This document shows positions 36,358-46,986 of a stretch of DNA of 64,000 nucleotides, piece after piece. The position numbers were made by a program, and so were the translations under genes. The stretch comes from Ochrobactrum sp. Marseille-Q0166. GTDB lineage: Bacteria; Pseudomonadota; Alphaproteobacteria; Rhizobiales; Rhizobiaceae. The stretch is taken from assembly GCF_014397025.1 (NCBI RefSeq), contig NZ_JACJUO010000003.1:124001-188000 (forward strand). Direction: 5' to 3'. Numbering within the stretch: position 1 is the stretch's first letter; every line of letters begins with the position of its first letter. The notes under the pieces are model-generated. The model was not told the DNA's origin. It worked only from the letters and a program-made list of their open reading frames with translations, and searched no databases.

Positions 36358-37242
36358 ATGAGCAACGGAATGCATAAACAAAAATTCGTATTCTGGACGC
36401 TTGCGCCTGCGTTCAGCATTCTGGGAATTCTAGCCTTCGTTTCGATCGCGGGAGCCATCTATTTTTCGGTGATGGATCGGTCATTACGTTATGCCGATTA
36501 CGACTTCGTTGGACTTTATAACTACCAACGTCTTCTAGGAGATCGGAGGTTTCTCAATGCGCTCAAGATTTCAGCCGTTTGGGAACTTGTGACGGTGACA
36601 GGCACACTGATCGTGGCCATGCTGCTGTCGGTGTTAATTTTTGAAAACATCAAATCATCGCGTAGCCGCAACCTGATCTGCATCGCTTTTCTCGCTCCGG
36701 TTTTGCTACCTCGCGTTGCTGCGGCTTTCATCTGGCGTTTCCTTTATTCACCTTCGCTTGGTCTCATCAATTACGTTGCAGACCTGTTAGGTCTGGGGCC
36801 AATTGAGTTTCTCGCCAATCCATCGCTTGCTCTTGTGTCCGTTGCCGTTGTCGATATCTGGCAATGGGGGCTGTTTTTCACAGTTATTATGCTCAAGCTG
36901 CTCGAAACTTTGCCAAAAGATCCTATTGAAGCGGCGCAGCTTGATAATGCCAAGACGTGGGAAATTCATGCCTATGTGACGCTCCCGATGCTGAAAGCGC
37001 CGATCATAAGTCTTGCTTTGGTCAAAGCTGTGGAGTCGTTGCGTTCGTTTGATCTCATTTACGTCATGACCGGAGGTGGTCCGGGAACAGCGACCGAGAC
37101 ACTTGACCTTTACGCGTATCAGGCAGGCATCAATCTTGGTGGACGAGTTTCCTATGCCTCTGCAATGTCCATTCTTCTGCTGCTGATCACAACGGTTGTC
37201 TTTACGCTTATCTGGAGAGGTATCCGCAAATGGTCGGTTTGA
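36358..37242 (+). CDS. Sugar ABC transporter permease (CUT1, MalF-like)
   Basis: 294 residues with about six membrane helices. The permease coupling loop is EAAQLDNAKTWEIHAYVTLP near 195-215 and is followed by FDLIYVMTGGGPGTATETL, a hallmark of MalF/UgpA-type proteins. The end overlaps the second permease by 13 bp. The ribosome site is weak at 36358 and an ATG at 36370 is an alternative. Confidence 0.92.
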   Translation: MSNGMHKQKFVFWTLAPAFSILGILAFVSIAGAIYFSVMDRSLRYADYDFVGLYNYQRLLGDRRFLNALKISAVWELVTVTGTLIVAMLLSVLIFENIKSSRSRNLICIAFLAPVLLPRVAAAFIWRFLYSPSLGLINYVADLLGLGPIEFLANPSLALVSVAVVDIWQWGLFFTVIMLKLLETLPKDPIEAAQLDNAKTWEIHAYVTLPMLKAPIISLALVKAVESLRSFDLIYVMTGGGPGTATETLDLYAYQAGINLGGRVSYASAMSILLLLITTVVFTLIWRGIRKWSV

Positions 37243-38045
37243 TCCAACGCGTCGTGGCGCGCACTGTTTTGGCGCTTATGATCCTGATCGCACTCATACC
37301 AATTTTATGGACAGTGCTTGGCTCGTTTAAGCAGCTCAAAGATATTGTAACGCCGGTGCCGAAGCTGGTTTTCAGCCCGACTTTAGAGAACTTTGGCGTT
37401 ATCCTGCAAAATCCTTCAATTCGAGACGGGCTTGTTAATTCGGTTTTGGTCGTGGGTGCTTCCGTGCTGCTTGGCGCACTCTTCGGCATACCAGCGGCTT
37501 ATACGCTGGCGCGTCATGTGAAGCGTAAGAAAGATGATCTGCAGTTCTTTGTCCTGTCACTGCGCTTCATGCCGCCTGTCGCAATCGCGATACCGTTTAT
37601 TGTTCTGTATCTGGATTCCGGACTTTATGACACTCTAACTGGCCTGATCCTAGTCTACCTTATTTCAACAATATCGACGGTGATCTGGTTGTCGGTGCCA
37701 GCCTTTGAGCGCGTGCCCAAAGAGATTGAAGAAGCCGCAGCCATGGAGGGCTGTTCGCCAACGGAAATCTTTCTGAAATTCGCATTGCCGGTCGCTGCGC
37801 CATCCCTTTTTGGCGGACTGGTCTTCACTTTTGTTCTCATCTGGAATGAGCTTCTGCTCGCGCTGACGCTAGCTGCCGAGAACTCAACGCTACCCGTCGT
37901 TGCTGCTTCCATTACATCGCTCGGTAAGGAAGTTCCATGGGGCGTGATTAACGCCTCGACCGTTATTCTCGTGTTGCCACCGCTGATTTTTATCGGACTT
38001 TTGATGGGCTTCATCAATCGCATGGTTTCTACGGGTCGCAAATAG
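37230..38045 (+). CDS. Sugar ABC transporter permease (CUT1, MalG-like)
   Basis: 271 residues, about six membrane helices. It has NSVLVVGASVLLGALFGIP near 70, the coupling loop EEAAAMEGCSPTEIFLKFALP near 165-185 and FTFVLIWNELLLALTLA, standard for the MalG/UgpE group. It starts inside the preceding permease gene, so the pair is translationally coupled and forms a heterodimeric channel. Confidence 0.93.
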   Translation: MVGLIQRVVARTVLALMILIALIPILWTVLGSFKQLKDIVTPVPKLVFSPTLENFGVILQNPSIRDGLVNSVLVVGASVLLGALFGIPAAYTLARHVKRKKDDLQFFVLSLRFMPPVAIAIPFIVLYLDSGLYDTLTGLILVYLISTISTVIWLSVPAFERVPKEIEEAAAMEGCSPTEIFLKFALPVAAPSLFGGLVFTFVLIWNELLLALTLAAENSTLPVVAASITSLGKEVPWGVINASTVILVLPPLIFIGLLMGFINRMVSTGRK

Positions 38046-38055
38046 GATACCCATT

Positions 38056-39150
38056 ATGGCAAATATCAAATGCACCCAAATCCGGAAGTCTTACGGAAAC
38101 ACCACCGTAATTTCCAACCTCAATCTCGACATTGATGATCATGAATTCGTTGTGTTTCTGGGCCCATCTGGCTGCGGGAAATCGACAATGCTGCGCATGA
38201 TTGCAGGGCTGGAGGAAATTTCAGACGGAACTGTCACAATCGGGGGAAAAGATGTTACCCATCTGCCCCCGGGTGAACGTGGTGTTGCGATGGTGTTTCA
38301 GTCCTATGCGCTTTATCCGCATATGACCGTATTTGAAAATATTGCTTTTGGTCTCAGGCGGCAGAAGGTCGCCACCGAAGAAATTGATCGCCGTGTGCAT
38401 CAGGTGTCTGATGTGCTTGGTCTGGCACAGTTGCTTGATCGAAAGCCTAAAAATCTTTCGGGTGGTCAGCAACAACGTGTTGCCATGGCGCGTGCCATGA
38501 TTAAAACGCCAAAGCTGTTTCTTTTTGATGAGCCGCTTTCAAACCTCGATGCAAAACTGCGTGAAAAGCTGCGAACGGAAATTCGTCGTATGCATCTTGA
38601 GTTGAAAACAACAACAATTTTCGTCACGCATGATCAGCTCGAAGCCATGACCATTGCTGATCGTATCGTACTGATGCGTGCTGGCGCTATCGAACAGCAG
38701 GGAACGCCTTCCGAAATTTTTGATAGCCCTGCCACACGTTTTGTTGCTGATTTTATTGGCTCACCCGCGATGAATTTCAGAGATTGTTCTGTTCATATAA
38801 CGGGCGAGACTGCGGAGCTGGTTTCTGGATCAATTCGCCTGAAAGTCCCGGTCAATTCATATACTGGCTTGGTAAATGGACTTCAGGTCGAAGTTGGATT
38901 GCGTCCATCGAAAATGGACATTGCAGCTTCCGGAGATGCGAATGTCATGACTGGCAGCGTTGTTCTGGTTGAAAATATGGGAAGTGAGGGACAGGTGATC
39001 GTAGACATGGACGGGCAGGAGATGTCGTTTGTTACGAAATCTTTCCGTTCAATTGAAAGCGGTCAGACGGTTCACTTCTCAATTGACGCGGAGAGCATTC
39101 ATCTTTTCTCGAAAGATGATGGACGTTCTCTCCTGCGTAAAGCTAGCTAA
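38056..39150 (+). CDS. Sugar ABC transporter ATPase (MalK/UgpC-like)
   Basis: 364 residues. Walker A GPSGCGKST at 36-44, Q-loop VFQSYALYPHM, signature [15 protein letters not shown], Walker B FLFDEPLSNLDAKLR, switch His in VTHDQLEAM, and a C-terminal OB-like (TOBE) regulatory domain from about 240. This is the standard architecture of CUT1 energising subunits. Eleven bases separate it from the permease gene. Confidence 0.94.
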   Translation: MANIKCTQIRKSYGNTTVISNLNLDIDDHEFVVFLGPSGCGKSTMLRMIAGLEEISDGTVTIGGKDVTHLPPGERGVAMVFQSYALYPHMTVFENIAFGLRRQKVATEEIDRRVHQVSDVLGLAQLLDRKPKNLSGGQQQRVAMARAMIKTPKLFLFDEPLSNLDAKLREKLRTEIRRMHLELKTTTIFVTHDQLEAMTIADRIVLMRAGAIEQQGTPSEIFDSPATRFVADFIGSPAMNFRDCSVHITGETAELVSGSIRLKVPVNSYTGLVNGLQVEVGLRPSKMDIAASGDANVMTGSVVLVENMGSEGQVIVDMDGQEMSFVTKSFRSIESGQTVHFSIDAESIHLFSKDDGRSLLRKAS

Positions 39151-39165
39151 TATTTCTGCACACAG

Positions 39166-40179
39166 ATGGATAATAAGACAATGACTACAACACGTTATGA
39201 CCAGAAGATCGAACGTATCCGGGCGGGTCAATATACCAAAGGCGACTTTCTGATCGCTGACGCGAAGGATGCCGATCTGTCAGGTGGTATTCTCACTGCC
39301 GGGGTAAGACGTGATGAGACGGGCAGAGCGATAGGAAATCGGTCCCGTGCTGAATTTCTGGCTGAGATTGAAGCATTGATCGAACAGGATGTCGTAGACA
39401 TTATGCTCGCATCAACATCCAACATTGAGTATCTCCAGAATAAGAATGCGTTTAAAGGCACAGGCGTAGTCCCGGCATTCCGAGCAAACGACACCACGGA
39501 TGTATGGGGTGTTATACGTGGCGGTGCTTATCGATCTGCCTTATCTAAACCCTATAGCGGAACAGATCTCTCTAAAGCCCAGGCTGATCTTTGCCTTTAT
39601 TCAATGACGTTCAATAATGATGCAGAGGCGGATATGGCGACGCTTGAAGCCTATCGCGATTTTAGGCCCCGTGCGCGCGCAGCAGGAAAACGGCATTTTC
39701 TGGAAGTGTTCAACCCAAACATCGCAACCGGGTTCACGGCTGCTGAAACCGGTATGTTTGTGAATGATTGTATCGTTCGTGCACTTGCGAGCCTCACCAT
39801 AGATGAGCGCCCAGAGTTTCTCAAAGTAGCGTATAATGGTGCAGCAGCTCTGGAGGAGTTGGCCGGTCACGATTCATCGGTCGTTGTCGGGGTTCTTGGT
39901 GGCGGGGCTGGCACGCATCGTGATACATTTGAGCTTGTCTGGCAGGCCGAAAAATATGGCGCGCGTCTGGCCTTGTTTGGTCGTAAGATCAACTTGGCAG
40001 AACACCAGCCGACCTTTATTCGATGGATGCGACTGGTAGCGGATGGAGCTGTAAAGCCCGAGGAAGCAATCCGCGGCTATCACGCTGATATCGCCAAATT
40101 GGGCCTTGTAGCGGATCGCTCTCTTGACGATGATATTCGGATCACGGAAGAAGTTCTCATCCCTGCGTCTGAAAAGTAA
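39166..40179 (+). CDS. Class I aldolase-like TIM-barrel protein of unknown substrate
   Basis: 337 residues (an ATG at 39181 is an equally possible start). I recognise no named family with certainty. The C-terminal half reads like a LacD/DhnA/DeoC-type class I aldolase: Lys220 in PEFLKVAYNG would be the Schiff-base lysine on strand 6, VVVGVLGGGAGTHRDTF at 239-255 the strand-7 phosphate loop, and ARLALFGRKI at 266-275 the strand-8 GR motif. DIMLASTSNIEYL near 78-90 would be strand 2-3. It follows the ABC genes by 15 bp, so it may cleave the ketose phosphate made by the GlpD-like enzyme. This role is inference. Confidence 0.65.
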   Translation: MDNKTMTTTRYDQKIERIRAGQYTKGDFLIADAKDADLSGGILTAGVRRDETGRAIGNRSRAEFLAEIEALIEQDVVDIMLASTSNIEYLQNKNAFKGTGVVPAFRANDTTDVWGVIRGGAYRSALSKPYSGTDLSKAQADLCLYSMTFNNDAEADMATLEAYRDFRPRARAAGKRHFLEVFNPNIATGFTAAETGMFVNDCIVRALASLTIDERPEFLKVAYNGAAALEELAGHDSSVVVGVLGGGAGTHRDTFELVWQAEKYGARLALFGRKINLAEHQPTFIRWMRLVADGAVKPEEAIRGYHADIAKLGLVADRSLDDDIRITEEVLIPASEK

Positions 40180-40194
40180 AGTCAGAATTTAACA

Positions 40195-41136
40195 ATGTAT
40201 AAATCACAACATCCGTCCAGTAAAATTGTCGCAGAAGTTGCATGGATGTATTATGTGAAAAACCTCAATCAGGGAGAGATTGCAGATATTCTCTCCCTGT
40301 CGCGACCGACAGTGATCAGCTATCTCAAGATTGCAAAAGAACGCAATATTGTTTGTATCCAAGTCGCTCCGGAGCATTATCGGTTAAACGATACGTCAGA
40401 TACTCTGGCGCAGAAATATAACCTTAAAAGCGTGCATGTCGTGCCGGATGAAGGCCTTGAGGGTGAGATGCTGTCGCGTCGCGTCTGTGAAGTAGCCGCG
40501 CAGTATCTGCCATTTTTCCTGAAAAAAGGAGACAGTCTCGGTGTGTCCTGGGGGCAGACGATTTCGTTTGTCTCAGAGTATGTACCGCATTGGCCGGTCG
40601 AAAATCTGACTGTGCGCCAGTTGATTGGATCGATTGCTAATCCGCTTTTGAGCACTTCAGAAAGCTGCACCACCGAAATAGCACGCCGGCTTGAAGCCTA
40701 TTGTGTCAATCTGAATGCTCCAGCAGTTTGCTCCAGTGCATCATTGGCGTTGGCCTTAAAAGCCGAACCTATCATTAAAGAGCAACTCGACGCTCTGCAA
40801 ACTTGCAATAAGTCGATTTTCTCGCTCAGTCCATGTACTCCTGATACGCACGTGGTGCAGTTCAAGATTGCGAATGTCGATGACATCGAAGTCTATCGCA
40901 GAAAAGGAGCGGTGGGTATTATTGCAGGTCGCTTCATCGATGCAAACGGACAACCAGTGATTGGCGAACTCGACGAGCGGATTATCGGAGCTGATCATGC
41001 GTTGTTAAAAAAAATGGAGGGTCTACTGGTTGTTAGCGGCAGTTTTAAACTGGATGCCACCTTAGCCGCTCTTCGGGGTGGCTTTGCGGACCATTTGGTT
41101 ATCGATCAGAAAACAGCTCGTGAGCTTTGTGCATAA
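40195..41136 (+). CDS. SorC/DeoR-type sugar-responsive regulator (EryD-like)
   Basis: 313 residues. An N-terminal helix-turn-helix at about 25-52 (LNQGEIADILSLSRPTVISYL) is followed by the SorC sugar-phosphate-binding domain with GDSLGVSWGQTISFVSEYV near 113, AVCSSASLALALKAEP near 180, and the C-terminal LVVSGSFKLDATLAALRGGFA, close to the family's G-x-x-K-x-x-A-x-x-A-A-L-RGG signature. It is the last gene of the polyol operon, 15 bp after the aldolase-like gene, and probably represses it until a phosphorylated intermediate binds. Confidence 0.92.
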   Translation: MYKSQHPSSKIVAEVAWMYYVKNLNQGEIADILSLSRPTVISYLKIAKERNIVCIQVAPEHYRLNDTSDTLAQKYNLKSVHVVPDEGLEGEMLSRRVCEVAAQYLPFFLKKGDSLGVSWGQTISFVSEYVPHWPVENLTVRQLIGSIANPLLSTSESCTTEIARRLEAYCVNLNAPAVCSSASLALALKAEPIIKEQLDALQTCNKSIFSLSPCTPDTHVVQFKIANVDDIEVYRRKGAVGIIAGRFIDANGQPVIGELDERIIGADHALLKKMEGLLVVSGSFKLDATLAALRGGFADHLVIDQKTARELCA

Positions 41137-41454
41137 AGTTTCTTATAGTAGATTCATTACTAGCCATTTATGATATATTCTGCCGCCGGTGGAGAAAATC
41201 ACTTCTTAACGTGGTTTTCATTCAAGGCTTCTATATGCAGACAACCTTGGGTGAACGGATGGGATTGACCGATGAGAAATAGGGATTGATGGGCCTGCTT
41301 CCGCCTATTGCCCTGTTTAAGATAACCGAAGACGTTTTTCGGGTATGAAATGAACGGCGCGCACATGAGTGTAAAGGCGGATTCGACCTTATGAATGCGG
41401 CAAGTGGACGACTCTATCCCATTTTATTTCTGTCGAGATATATCACCGTCGGTT
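41137..41454. other. Intergenic region, possible small transposase scrap
   Basis: No gene is supported. A short run MGLTDEK, stop, GLMGLLPP near 41258-41310 resembles the first residues of an IS5-type transposase (LTDEQWALIEPLLP), but it is too short and degenerate to annotate as an element. Confidence 0.3.
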
Positions 41455-41880
41455 TGTGTTTGAGAGAGGCAGCAACGGAGGCTGTTGATTTCAAGGGTGC
41501 TTATTTCCCCTAATAGTCTCATACTTTAGGCTACTTTGGCACAACGACATAAATAGCCTGCACTTGGCTCATGCCGTGTCGACAAGATCTATCAAGGGCT
41601 CATTCAAGCAAAATAATCCGAATTCTGTGGGTTAGATACCTCAAAAATATTCTGGAACAGGACCGCCGCTTCATCAGGAAAATTACTAAGCTAATCTTGG
41701 GCTTCGAAGTCTTTCATTTAGCGCCAGCTAGTATTACAGGTACCGGAGCTACGCATATGATCCGCAAAAATCAATTTGCAAATGACAGCTGCTCGCCATT
41801 CGAAGCTTTTGCGGAGTTTGCAGCATAACTGCGTCAACACATAAGCCCACATTGAACCTACAAAAACTGTAACAGACCCT
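41455..41880 (+). pseudogene. Internally deleted IS6-family element
   Basis: The start of an IS6 transposase (EAVDFKGAYFP near 41480-41510, then stops) is followed directly by its end (VRYLKNILEQDRRFIRKITK to FAEFAA, in frame at 41571-41828), so the middle with two catalytic Asp residues is gone. The tail is close to that of the copy at 4745-5558 (both end in FELFAELAA/FEAFAEFAA style). A degenerate terminal repeat CTGTAACAGACC is at about 41867-41878. Confidence 0.8.
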
Positions 41881-42611
41881 TTAATTCATCGGATGAAGGA
41901 GGGACGGGGCTAGGTCTTGTGCGATTTGGCGAACAAAGCTTACTTGTTCATCAGCTGCCGATCTATTAAATAAAAACGATAACGAGCTAATCGAGTAAAT
42001 TATTCTCCCAATACATCCGATTATGTTCTTCATTGAAGATATAAGCCAACGGGCTTTGCGTTTCTCTACACGAGAAATTATTTATGTAAATATCATATGC
42101 TGATATCCCATGAACGGTTAAACTTTTAGCGGCCGGAAACTTGATGAGATTGTTATATTATCAAACACATGTAACTAATATGCCATTAGGTTGATATTAG
42201 TTTATGAAACATATGATGGTCTTAAAATGCATGTCGAATGGTGCGGATTTTTCATGCATTTCTAAAATAGAGTCCCCCAAATTCCTATCACTGTGAAATA
42301 GCTCTTTGAATGAGTTCGGGATTCGACGCCGTACTAAAAAAATATCGAATTTATTATTGTTTTCAGGTTAAAGGTTCTCGAACGTGGATGATAGGAGATT
42401 CATATTCACAATATTCTCCTCTATTTAGGGTAATTACATGGCAATATAAAAATTAGAATTATTACTATATCAAGTAACTATGTAAGGGTGTTTGATTTTT
42501 ATCATTAGATGTATTTCGAGGCATTCCTGTGCGAGGATTGCCCCGATTAAAAGCGGTTAAAATAATTTAGTCTGATTTTGGCTTCTACTCACTATCATAG
42601 AATATCCATGC
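41881..42611. other. AT-rich intergenic region downstream of glutaminase
   Basis: About 730 bp with many stops in all frames. I see no gene, RNA or repeat array. The low GC contrasts with the flanking genes and, with the IS relic, suggests foreign or decaying DNA. Confidence 0.45.
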
Positions 42612-43547
42612 TTATGGTCTTTTTATTTTAAAGATATTGCCGCCTATGTTGCGTTCGATCTCGGTAATTGCGGCTTGTGCACGAACAGAGTTGCCAGCGT
42701 CATCAAGGGGAGGGGAAAAGGCTGCAATCGCAAGCTTTCCCGGGATTACAGCCACAAGACCACCTCCAACCCCGCTTTTAGCTGGCAGTCCAACCGTGTA
42801 AGCCCAATCACCTGATGAGGTATATAGCCCTTCCATCATCATTTCCGCTAACAGTGGGGGGACATGCTTTTCCTGAACCACCCGTTCTTTTGTCACAGGG
42901 TTTATGCCACCGGCTGCAAGTGTTGCCCCCATGGTCGCCAAGTCAACGCAATCAACAAGTGTCGAACATTGGCGTGTGTAAACATCTACTGCCCGCATCG
43001 GATCGCTGTAGCAAGTGTTCGCACTGTAAAGCAGCCATGCTATCGCTCTATTGTGAAAATTGGTGTCCTGCTCAGAGCGGTTCACCTCGTTGCTCAGCTC
43101 AATAGAACTTCCGGCAAATCGACTTTGCATGTTGAGAATATTTTTCCAGCAACTCTCAGCATCGTCACCTGGCACGAGGCTGGCTGCGGCTATCGCGCCC
43201 GCATTGACGAGAGGTGACAATGGTTTTCCATCATGGAGCTCTAGTGCTTGAACAGAGTTGAAAGGGAGGCCAGTCGGGCTGTCGCCAAGCTTTTCTTTAA
43301 CGGCTTCCGCACCGATATTTTCCATTACAAGAGCAAGTGTAAAAACCTTCGAAATGGATTCAAGCGCGAATTTATAGTCTGTGTTGCCACGTTTAAAGCA
43401 TTGCCCGTCCACCGTAACTGCAGCAATTCCAAACAGGTCGCTGGGTACTTTCGCCAGAAACGGAATGTAATCAGCATTCTTTCCACCAGAAGAAGCCATG
43501 CCAGCTTTGTAGCCCGCATCAATTGCATCAATTATTTCTTGCGTCAT
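42612..43547 (-). CDS. glsA: Glutaminase (serine-dependent beta-lactamase-like family)
   Basis: 311 residues from the ATG at 43547 (MTQEIIDAID) with GAGGTGG upstream; a GTG four codons earlier is possible. The catalytic Ser-x-x-Lys is in ALESISKVF at about 65-70. Other family blocks are YIPFLAKVPSDLFGIA, LVNAGAIAAASLV, NRAIAWLLYS and GVGGGLVAVIPGKLAIA. It hydrolyses glutamine to glutamate and ammonia. It is divergent from gadB, so it can supply both glutamate for decarboxylation and ammonia that neutralises acid, as known for the E. coli glutamine-dependent acid-resistance system. Confidence 0.95.
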   Translation of the reverse strand: MTQEIIDAIDAGYKAGMASSGGKNADYIPFLAKVPSDLFGIAAVTVDGQCFKRGNTDYKFALESISKVFTLALVMENIGAEAVKEKLGDSPTGLPFNSVQALELHDGKPLSPLVNAGAIAAASLVPGDDAESCWKNILNMQSRFAGSSIELSNEVNRSEQDTNFHNRAIAWLLYSANTCYSDPMRAVDVYTRQCSTLVDCVDLATMGATLAAGGINPVTKERVVQEKHVPPLLAEMMMEGLYTSSGDWAYTVGLPAKSGVGGGLVAVIPGKLAIAAFSPPLDDAGNSVRAQAAITEIERNIGGNIFKIKRP

Positions 43548-43774
43548 TGTCCACCTCACAAAATAATAGTTAAAGAAAATATTAAGTTAACAACTAAATC
43601 AACAGATATTTTTTTATTTAACTCTAATAAGAGTTGCCTAGGGCGGAATTAAACTAGGTCAATGGCATTATATTAAAAAATATACACTTGACATATCACC
43701 TTTACTGCAACGTAAGTTAGCATGCGGTTATAGATGGGCTTGATTGCGTCTCTGACGCATTGGGAGATTTTAGA

Positions 43775-45172
43775 ATGACAACAAGATCTATCAAAGCAAA
43801 GTACAATGGCCTTGATGATGTGTATGCATCGCTGGAGCTTTCAGCTTGTCTGCCAAAGACAAAGTTCCCAGATGAAGAACGCGACCCGCGTAATGTTTTT
43901 GCGGCTGTACGCGATGAACTTATGCTTGATGGCAACTCTCGCCAAAACCTGGCGACGTTCTGTCAGACATGGGTTGATGACGAAATTCGCCAGCTAATGG
44001 ATTTGTCGATCGACAAGAACATGATCGACAAGGACGAATATCCGCAGACGGCAGAAATTGAATCGCGCTGCGTACATATGATTGCTGATCTGTGGAATTC
44101 ACCTGACGCTGCAAATACTCTAGGCTGCTCGACCACCGGCTCATCAGAGGCTGCAATGCTTGGCGGTTTGGCGCTCAAATGGCAGTGGCGCAAAAAACGG
44201 GCAGCGGCTGGAAAAGATACCAGCAAGCCAAATTTGATTTGCGGACCGGTACAGATTTGTTGGCATAAATTCGCCCGTTACTTCGATGTGGAACTGCGCG
44301 AGATTCCGCTGGAAGGTGATCGCTTGATCATGAGCCCGGAGGAGGTTCTCAAGCGGGTTGACGAAAACACCATCGGCGTGGTGCCGACAATGGGTGTGAC
44401 ATTTACGTGCCAATATGAGCCGGTTAAGGCCGTCCATGATGCACTCGACAAATTACAGAAAGAAACCGGCCTCGACATACCCATGCATGTGGATGGAGCG
44501 AGCGGTGGTTTTCTTGCCCCATTCTGCGCATCGGAAATTGAGTGGGATTTCCGCCTCCCGCGCGTGAAATCGATCAATGCATCGGGTCATAAGTTTGGTT
44601 TGGCCCCATTGGGTGCCGGATGGGTCGTATGGCGCGAAGCCTCCGATCTTCCGGAAGAGCTTATTTTCAATGTGAACTATCTTGGTGGTGATATGCCAAC
44701 ATTCGCGTTGAATTTCTCCCGCCCTGGCGGTCAGATCATCGCGCAGTACTATAACTTCTTGCGTTTGGGACGCGACGGTTACGCCAAGATCCATAATGCC
44801 TGCTATCAAACTGCCCAGTATCTCGCTGCTGAAATCGGCAAGATCGGTCCGTTCGAAATCATCTTCGACGGCGATAGTCAGAAGGGCATCCCGGCTTTGG
44901 CGTGGAAGCTGAAGAAGGATCAAGCTATTGGCGGATACACGCTTTACGATCTTGCTGATCGGCTCAGAAGCCGCGGTTGGCAGGTCCCAGCCTATTCAAT
45001 GCCGGCTGATCGGGAAGACCTGGTCGTGCAGCGGATTCTCGTTCGTCACGGCGTCAGCCGCGACCTTGCAAGCCTGCTGATTGATGACATCAAACGGTCT
45101 CTCGATTATTTCAGCAAACACCCCGTCAGCCAACCTTTGTCGTCGGAAGAGGCTGGCGGTTTCCATCACTGA
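43775..45172 (+). CDS. gadB: Glutamate decarboxylase
   Basis: 465 residues from the ATG at 43775, with GGGAG nine bases upstream. A PLP fold-type I group II decarboxylase: [13 protein letters not shown] near 241 and Lys273 in [13 protein letters not shown], which binds [20 protein letters not shown] near 124. Lys273 and overall length match E. coli GadB (466). The C-terminus ends in GGFHH; a penultimate-type histidine there controls pH-dependent closure of GadB. It turns glutamate plus a proton into GABA and CO2 in the cytoplasm. A 17-bp-class hairpin follows, then gadC. Confidence 0.97.
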   Translation: MTTRSIKAKYNGLDDVYASLELSACLPKTKFPDEERDPRNVFAAVRDELMLDGNSRQNLATFCQTWVDDEIRQLMDLSIDKNMIDKDEYPQTAEIESRCVHMIADLWNSPDAANTLGCSTTGSSEAAMLGGLALKWQWRKKRAAAGKDTSKPNLICGPVQICWHKFARYFDVELREIPLEGDRLIMSPEEVLKRVDENTIGVVPTMGVTFTCQYEPVKAVHDALDKLQKETGLDIPMHVDGASGGFLAPFCASEIEWDFRLPRVKSINASGHKFGLAPLGAGWVVWREASDLPEELIFNVNYLGGDMPTFALNFSRPGGQIIAQYYNFLRLGRDGYAKIHNACYQTAQYLAAEIGKIGPFEIIFDGDSQKGIPALAWKLKKDQAIGGYTLYDLADRLRSRGWQVPAYSMPADREDLVVQRILVRHGVSRDLASLLIDDIKRSLDYFSKHPVSQPLSSEEAGGFHH

Positions 45173-45177
45173 TAATA

Positions 45178-45212
45178 GAAAGCCTGCTGAATAATTTTGG
45201 CAGGCTTCTCTT
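45178..45212 (+). terminator. Hairpin between gadB and gadC
   Basis: AAGCCTGC (45180-45187) and GCAGGCTT (45200-45207) form an 8-bp stem followed by TCTCTTG. It may terminate part of the gadB transcripts. gadC begins 200 bp further on, so partial read-through or a separate gadC promoter is likely. Confidence 0.65.
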
Positions 45213-45409
45213 GTGGATTTCTAAACATGCGCCAACCATGACGCATGTTTATGAATTCGGTGAAGGTGAGAGCCGCTTTTCTACACTTTCAGACGCAAAA
45301 ATTGAACGGCCTGCGGACACCTTACAGCTAATCGCTCACTCGTGTGCAACGTGCTCTTGGAATGATGTGAAGCCACATTATTCGGGCGCTTCCCTTTGGG
45401 AGAAATGCT

Positions 45410-46966
45410 ATGGCGAATGTAAAGACGGCCACTCCGGCTAAACAATTATCGATGATAGGCTTTTTTGCCATTACCGCATCCATGGTGATGGCGGTTTACG
45501 AATATCCGACCTTCGCGACCTCTGGGTTCAGTCTGGTATTTTTCCTGCTGCTGGGTGGGATTCTCTGGTTTATCCCGGTTGGCCTTTGCGCTGCCGAAAT
45601 GGCAACTGTTGAAGGATGGGAAGAAGGCGGTGTATTCGCCTGGGTTTCCAATACGCTCGGTGAAAGATGGGGCTTTGCCGCAATCTCGTTTTGCTATCTT
45701 GAGATTGCTATAGGCTTTCTGCCGATGCTCTATTTCGTGCTTGGCGCGCTTTCGTATATTCTAAGCTGGCCTACGCTCAATCACGATCCTGTCACAAAGA
45801 CGATAGCGGCACTTGTGATCCTCTGGGTACTTGCCTTCACGCAGCTTGGCGGAACCAAATATACAGCAATCATCGCAAAGCTTGGTTTCTTTGCTGGAAT
45901 TCTGTTGCCAGCACTTATTCTTGCAGCACTTGCAATCAGCTATCTTGCGAGCGGCGCACCACTGCAAATTGAAATGTCTGCTCAGACATTTTTCCCCGAC
46001 TTTACACAAATCGGAACTCTTGTGGTCTTCGTGGCCTTTATTTTGAGCTACATGGGCGTAGAAGCATCCGCAACCCATGTCAATGAGATGGAAAATCCCG
46101 GTCGAGATTATCCGATTGCGATCATCATGTTAATGATCGCTGCCATTGTTCTAAGCTCAATTGGTGGTCTCTCGGTGGCTGCGACTATTCCATCCAATGA
46201 GATCAATCTGTCATCGGGTGTCGTACAGACTTTTAACGCATTGGTCGGCCATTTTGGCCCGGGATTTGAATGGACCGTTCGCATTATTGCTGCTCTTCTT
46301 TTGCTCGGCGTTCTTGCAGAAATAGCTGCATGGATTGTTGGACCGTCCCGCGGCATGTTGGTAACAGCGCAGAAGGGAATTCTACCAGCGACCTTCGCAA
46401 AGGTGAATAAAAATGGAGTACCGGTTGCGCTTGTTTTCGCTCAGCTGTTTTTGACTTCTGTTGCGATTATTGTACTCACCAATACTGCTGGCGGCAGCAA
46501 TATGTCTTTCCTCATTGCTCTCGCTCTGACTGTAGTTATCTATCTGTGCACTTATTTCCTTCTGTTCTGGGGCTATATTCACCTTATTCTGAAGCAGCCT
46601 GAACTCAAGCGAACCTTCCGTGTTCCCGGCAATAATGGCTTCAAAATCGGCGTTGCTTTGGTTGGCTTCCTTGTCTCTATCATGGCATTCTTTGTGTCGT
46701 TTTACCCGCCGACCTCCATTGGAGGAGAAACAGCCGACGAAACCTATGTGACACTGCTCGTCGTATGCTTCCTCGTTGTTCTGGTGATCCCGTTTATTGT
46801 TTATGCCTTACACGACAAGCGCGGCAAGAAAACGAATGTCACTCTAATACCAATCAAACTGCATAACGCACCGGAAGGACATTTTTTCATGCATCCGCGT
46901 GCCCGCTCGCCACATCACGTCATTGTGGATGATGGGACGTCGCAACCCACGAAATCCGGCCTCTAA
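45410..46966 (+). CDS. gadC: Glutamate/GABA antiporter
   Basis: 518 residues, APC-superfamily with about 12 membrane helices. The N-terminus ([19 protein letters not shown]) and the [22 protein letters not shown] loop near 222-243 match GadC. The C-terminal tail [15 protein letters not shown] near 494-508 corresponds to the C-plug that blocks the E. coli transporter at neutral pH, so acid gating is probably kept. It swaps external glutamate for internal GABA, exporting the consumed proton. It follows gadB and shares its strand. Confidence 0.96.
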   Translation: MANVKTATPAKQLSMIGFFAITASMVMAVYEYPTFATSGFSLVFFLLLGGILWFIPVGLCAAEMATVEGWEEGGVFAWVSNTLGERWGFAAISFCYLEIAIGFLPMLYFVLGALSYILSWPTLNHDPVTKTIAALVILWVLAFTQLGGTKYTAIIAKLGFFAGILLPALILAALAISYLASGAPLQIEMSAQTFFPDFTQIGTLVVFVAFILSYMGVEASATHVNEMENPGRDYPIAIIMLMIAAIVLSSIGGLSVAATIPSNEINLSSGVVQTFNALVGHFGPGFEWTVRIIAALLLLGVLAEIAAWIVGPSRGMLVTAQKGILPATFAKVNKNGVPVALVFAQLFLTSVAIIVLTNTAGGSNMSFLIALALTVVIYLCTYFLLFWGYIHLILKQPELKRTFRVPGNNGFKIGVALVGFLVSIMAFFVSFYPPTSIGGETADETYVTLLVVCFLVVLVIPFIVYALHDKRGKKTNVTLIPIKLHNAPEGHFFMHPRARSPHHVIVDDGTSQPTKSGL

Positions 46967-46986
46967 TTCATTTTTCAACAAAGATC

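Noticed and set aside
41881..42611. Search for a CRISPR array or small RNA gene in the AT-rich gap
   Set aside because: No regularly spaced repeats and no convincing hairpin with a T-run were seen.
43688..43720. TTGACA -35-like element before gadB
   Set aside because: No good -10 hexamer occurs at 16-18 bp, so the promoter is not called.
45211..45441. Open frame overlapping the gadB-gadC gap
   Set aside because: It overlaps the gadC start in another frame, has no recognisable family and lies behind a terminator-like hairpin.
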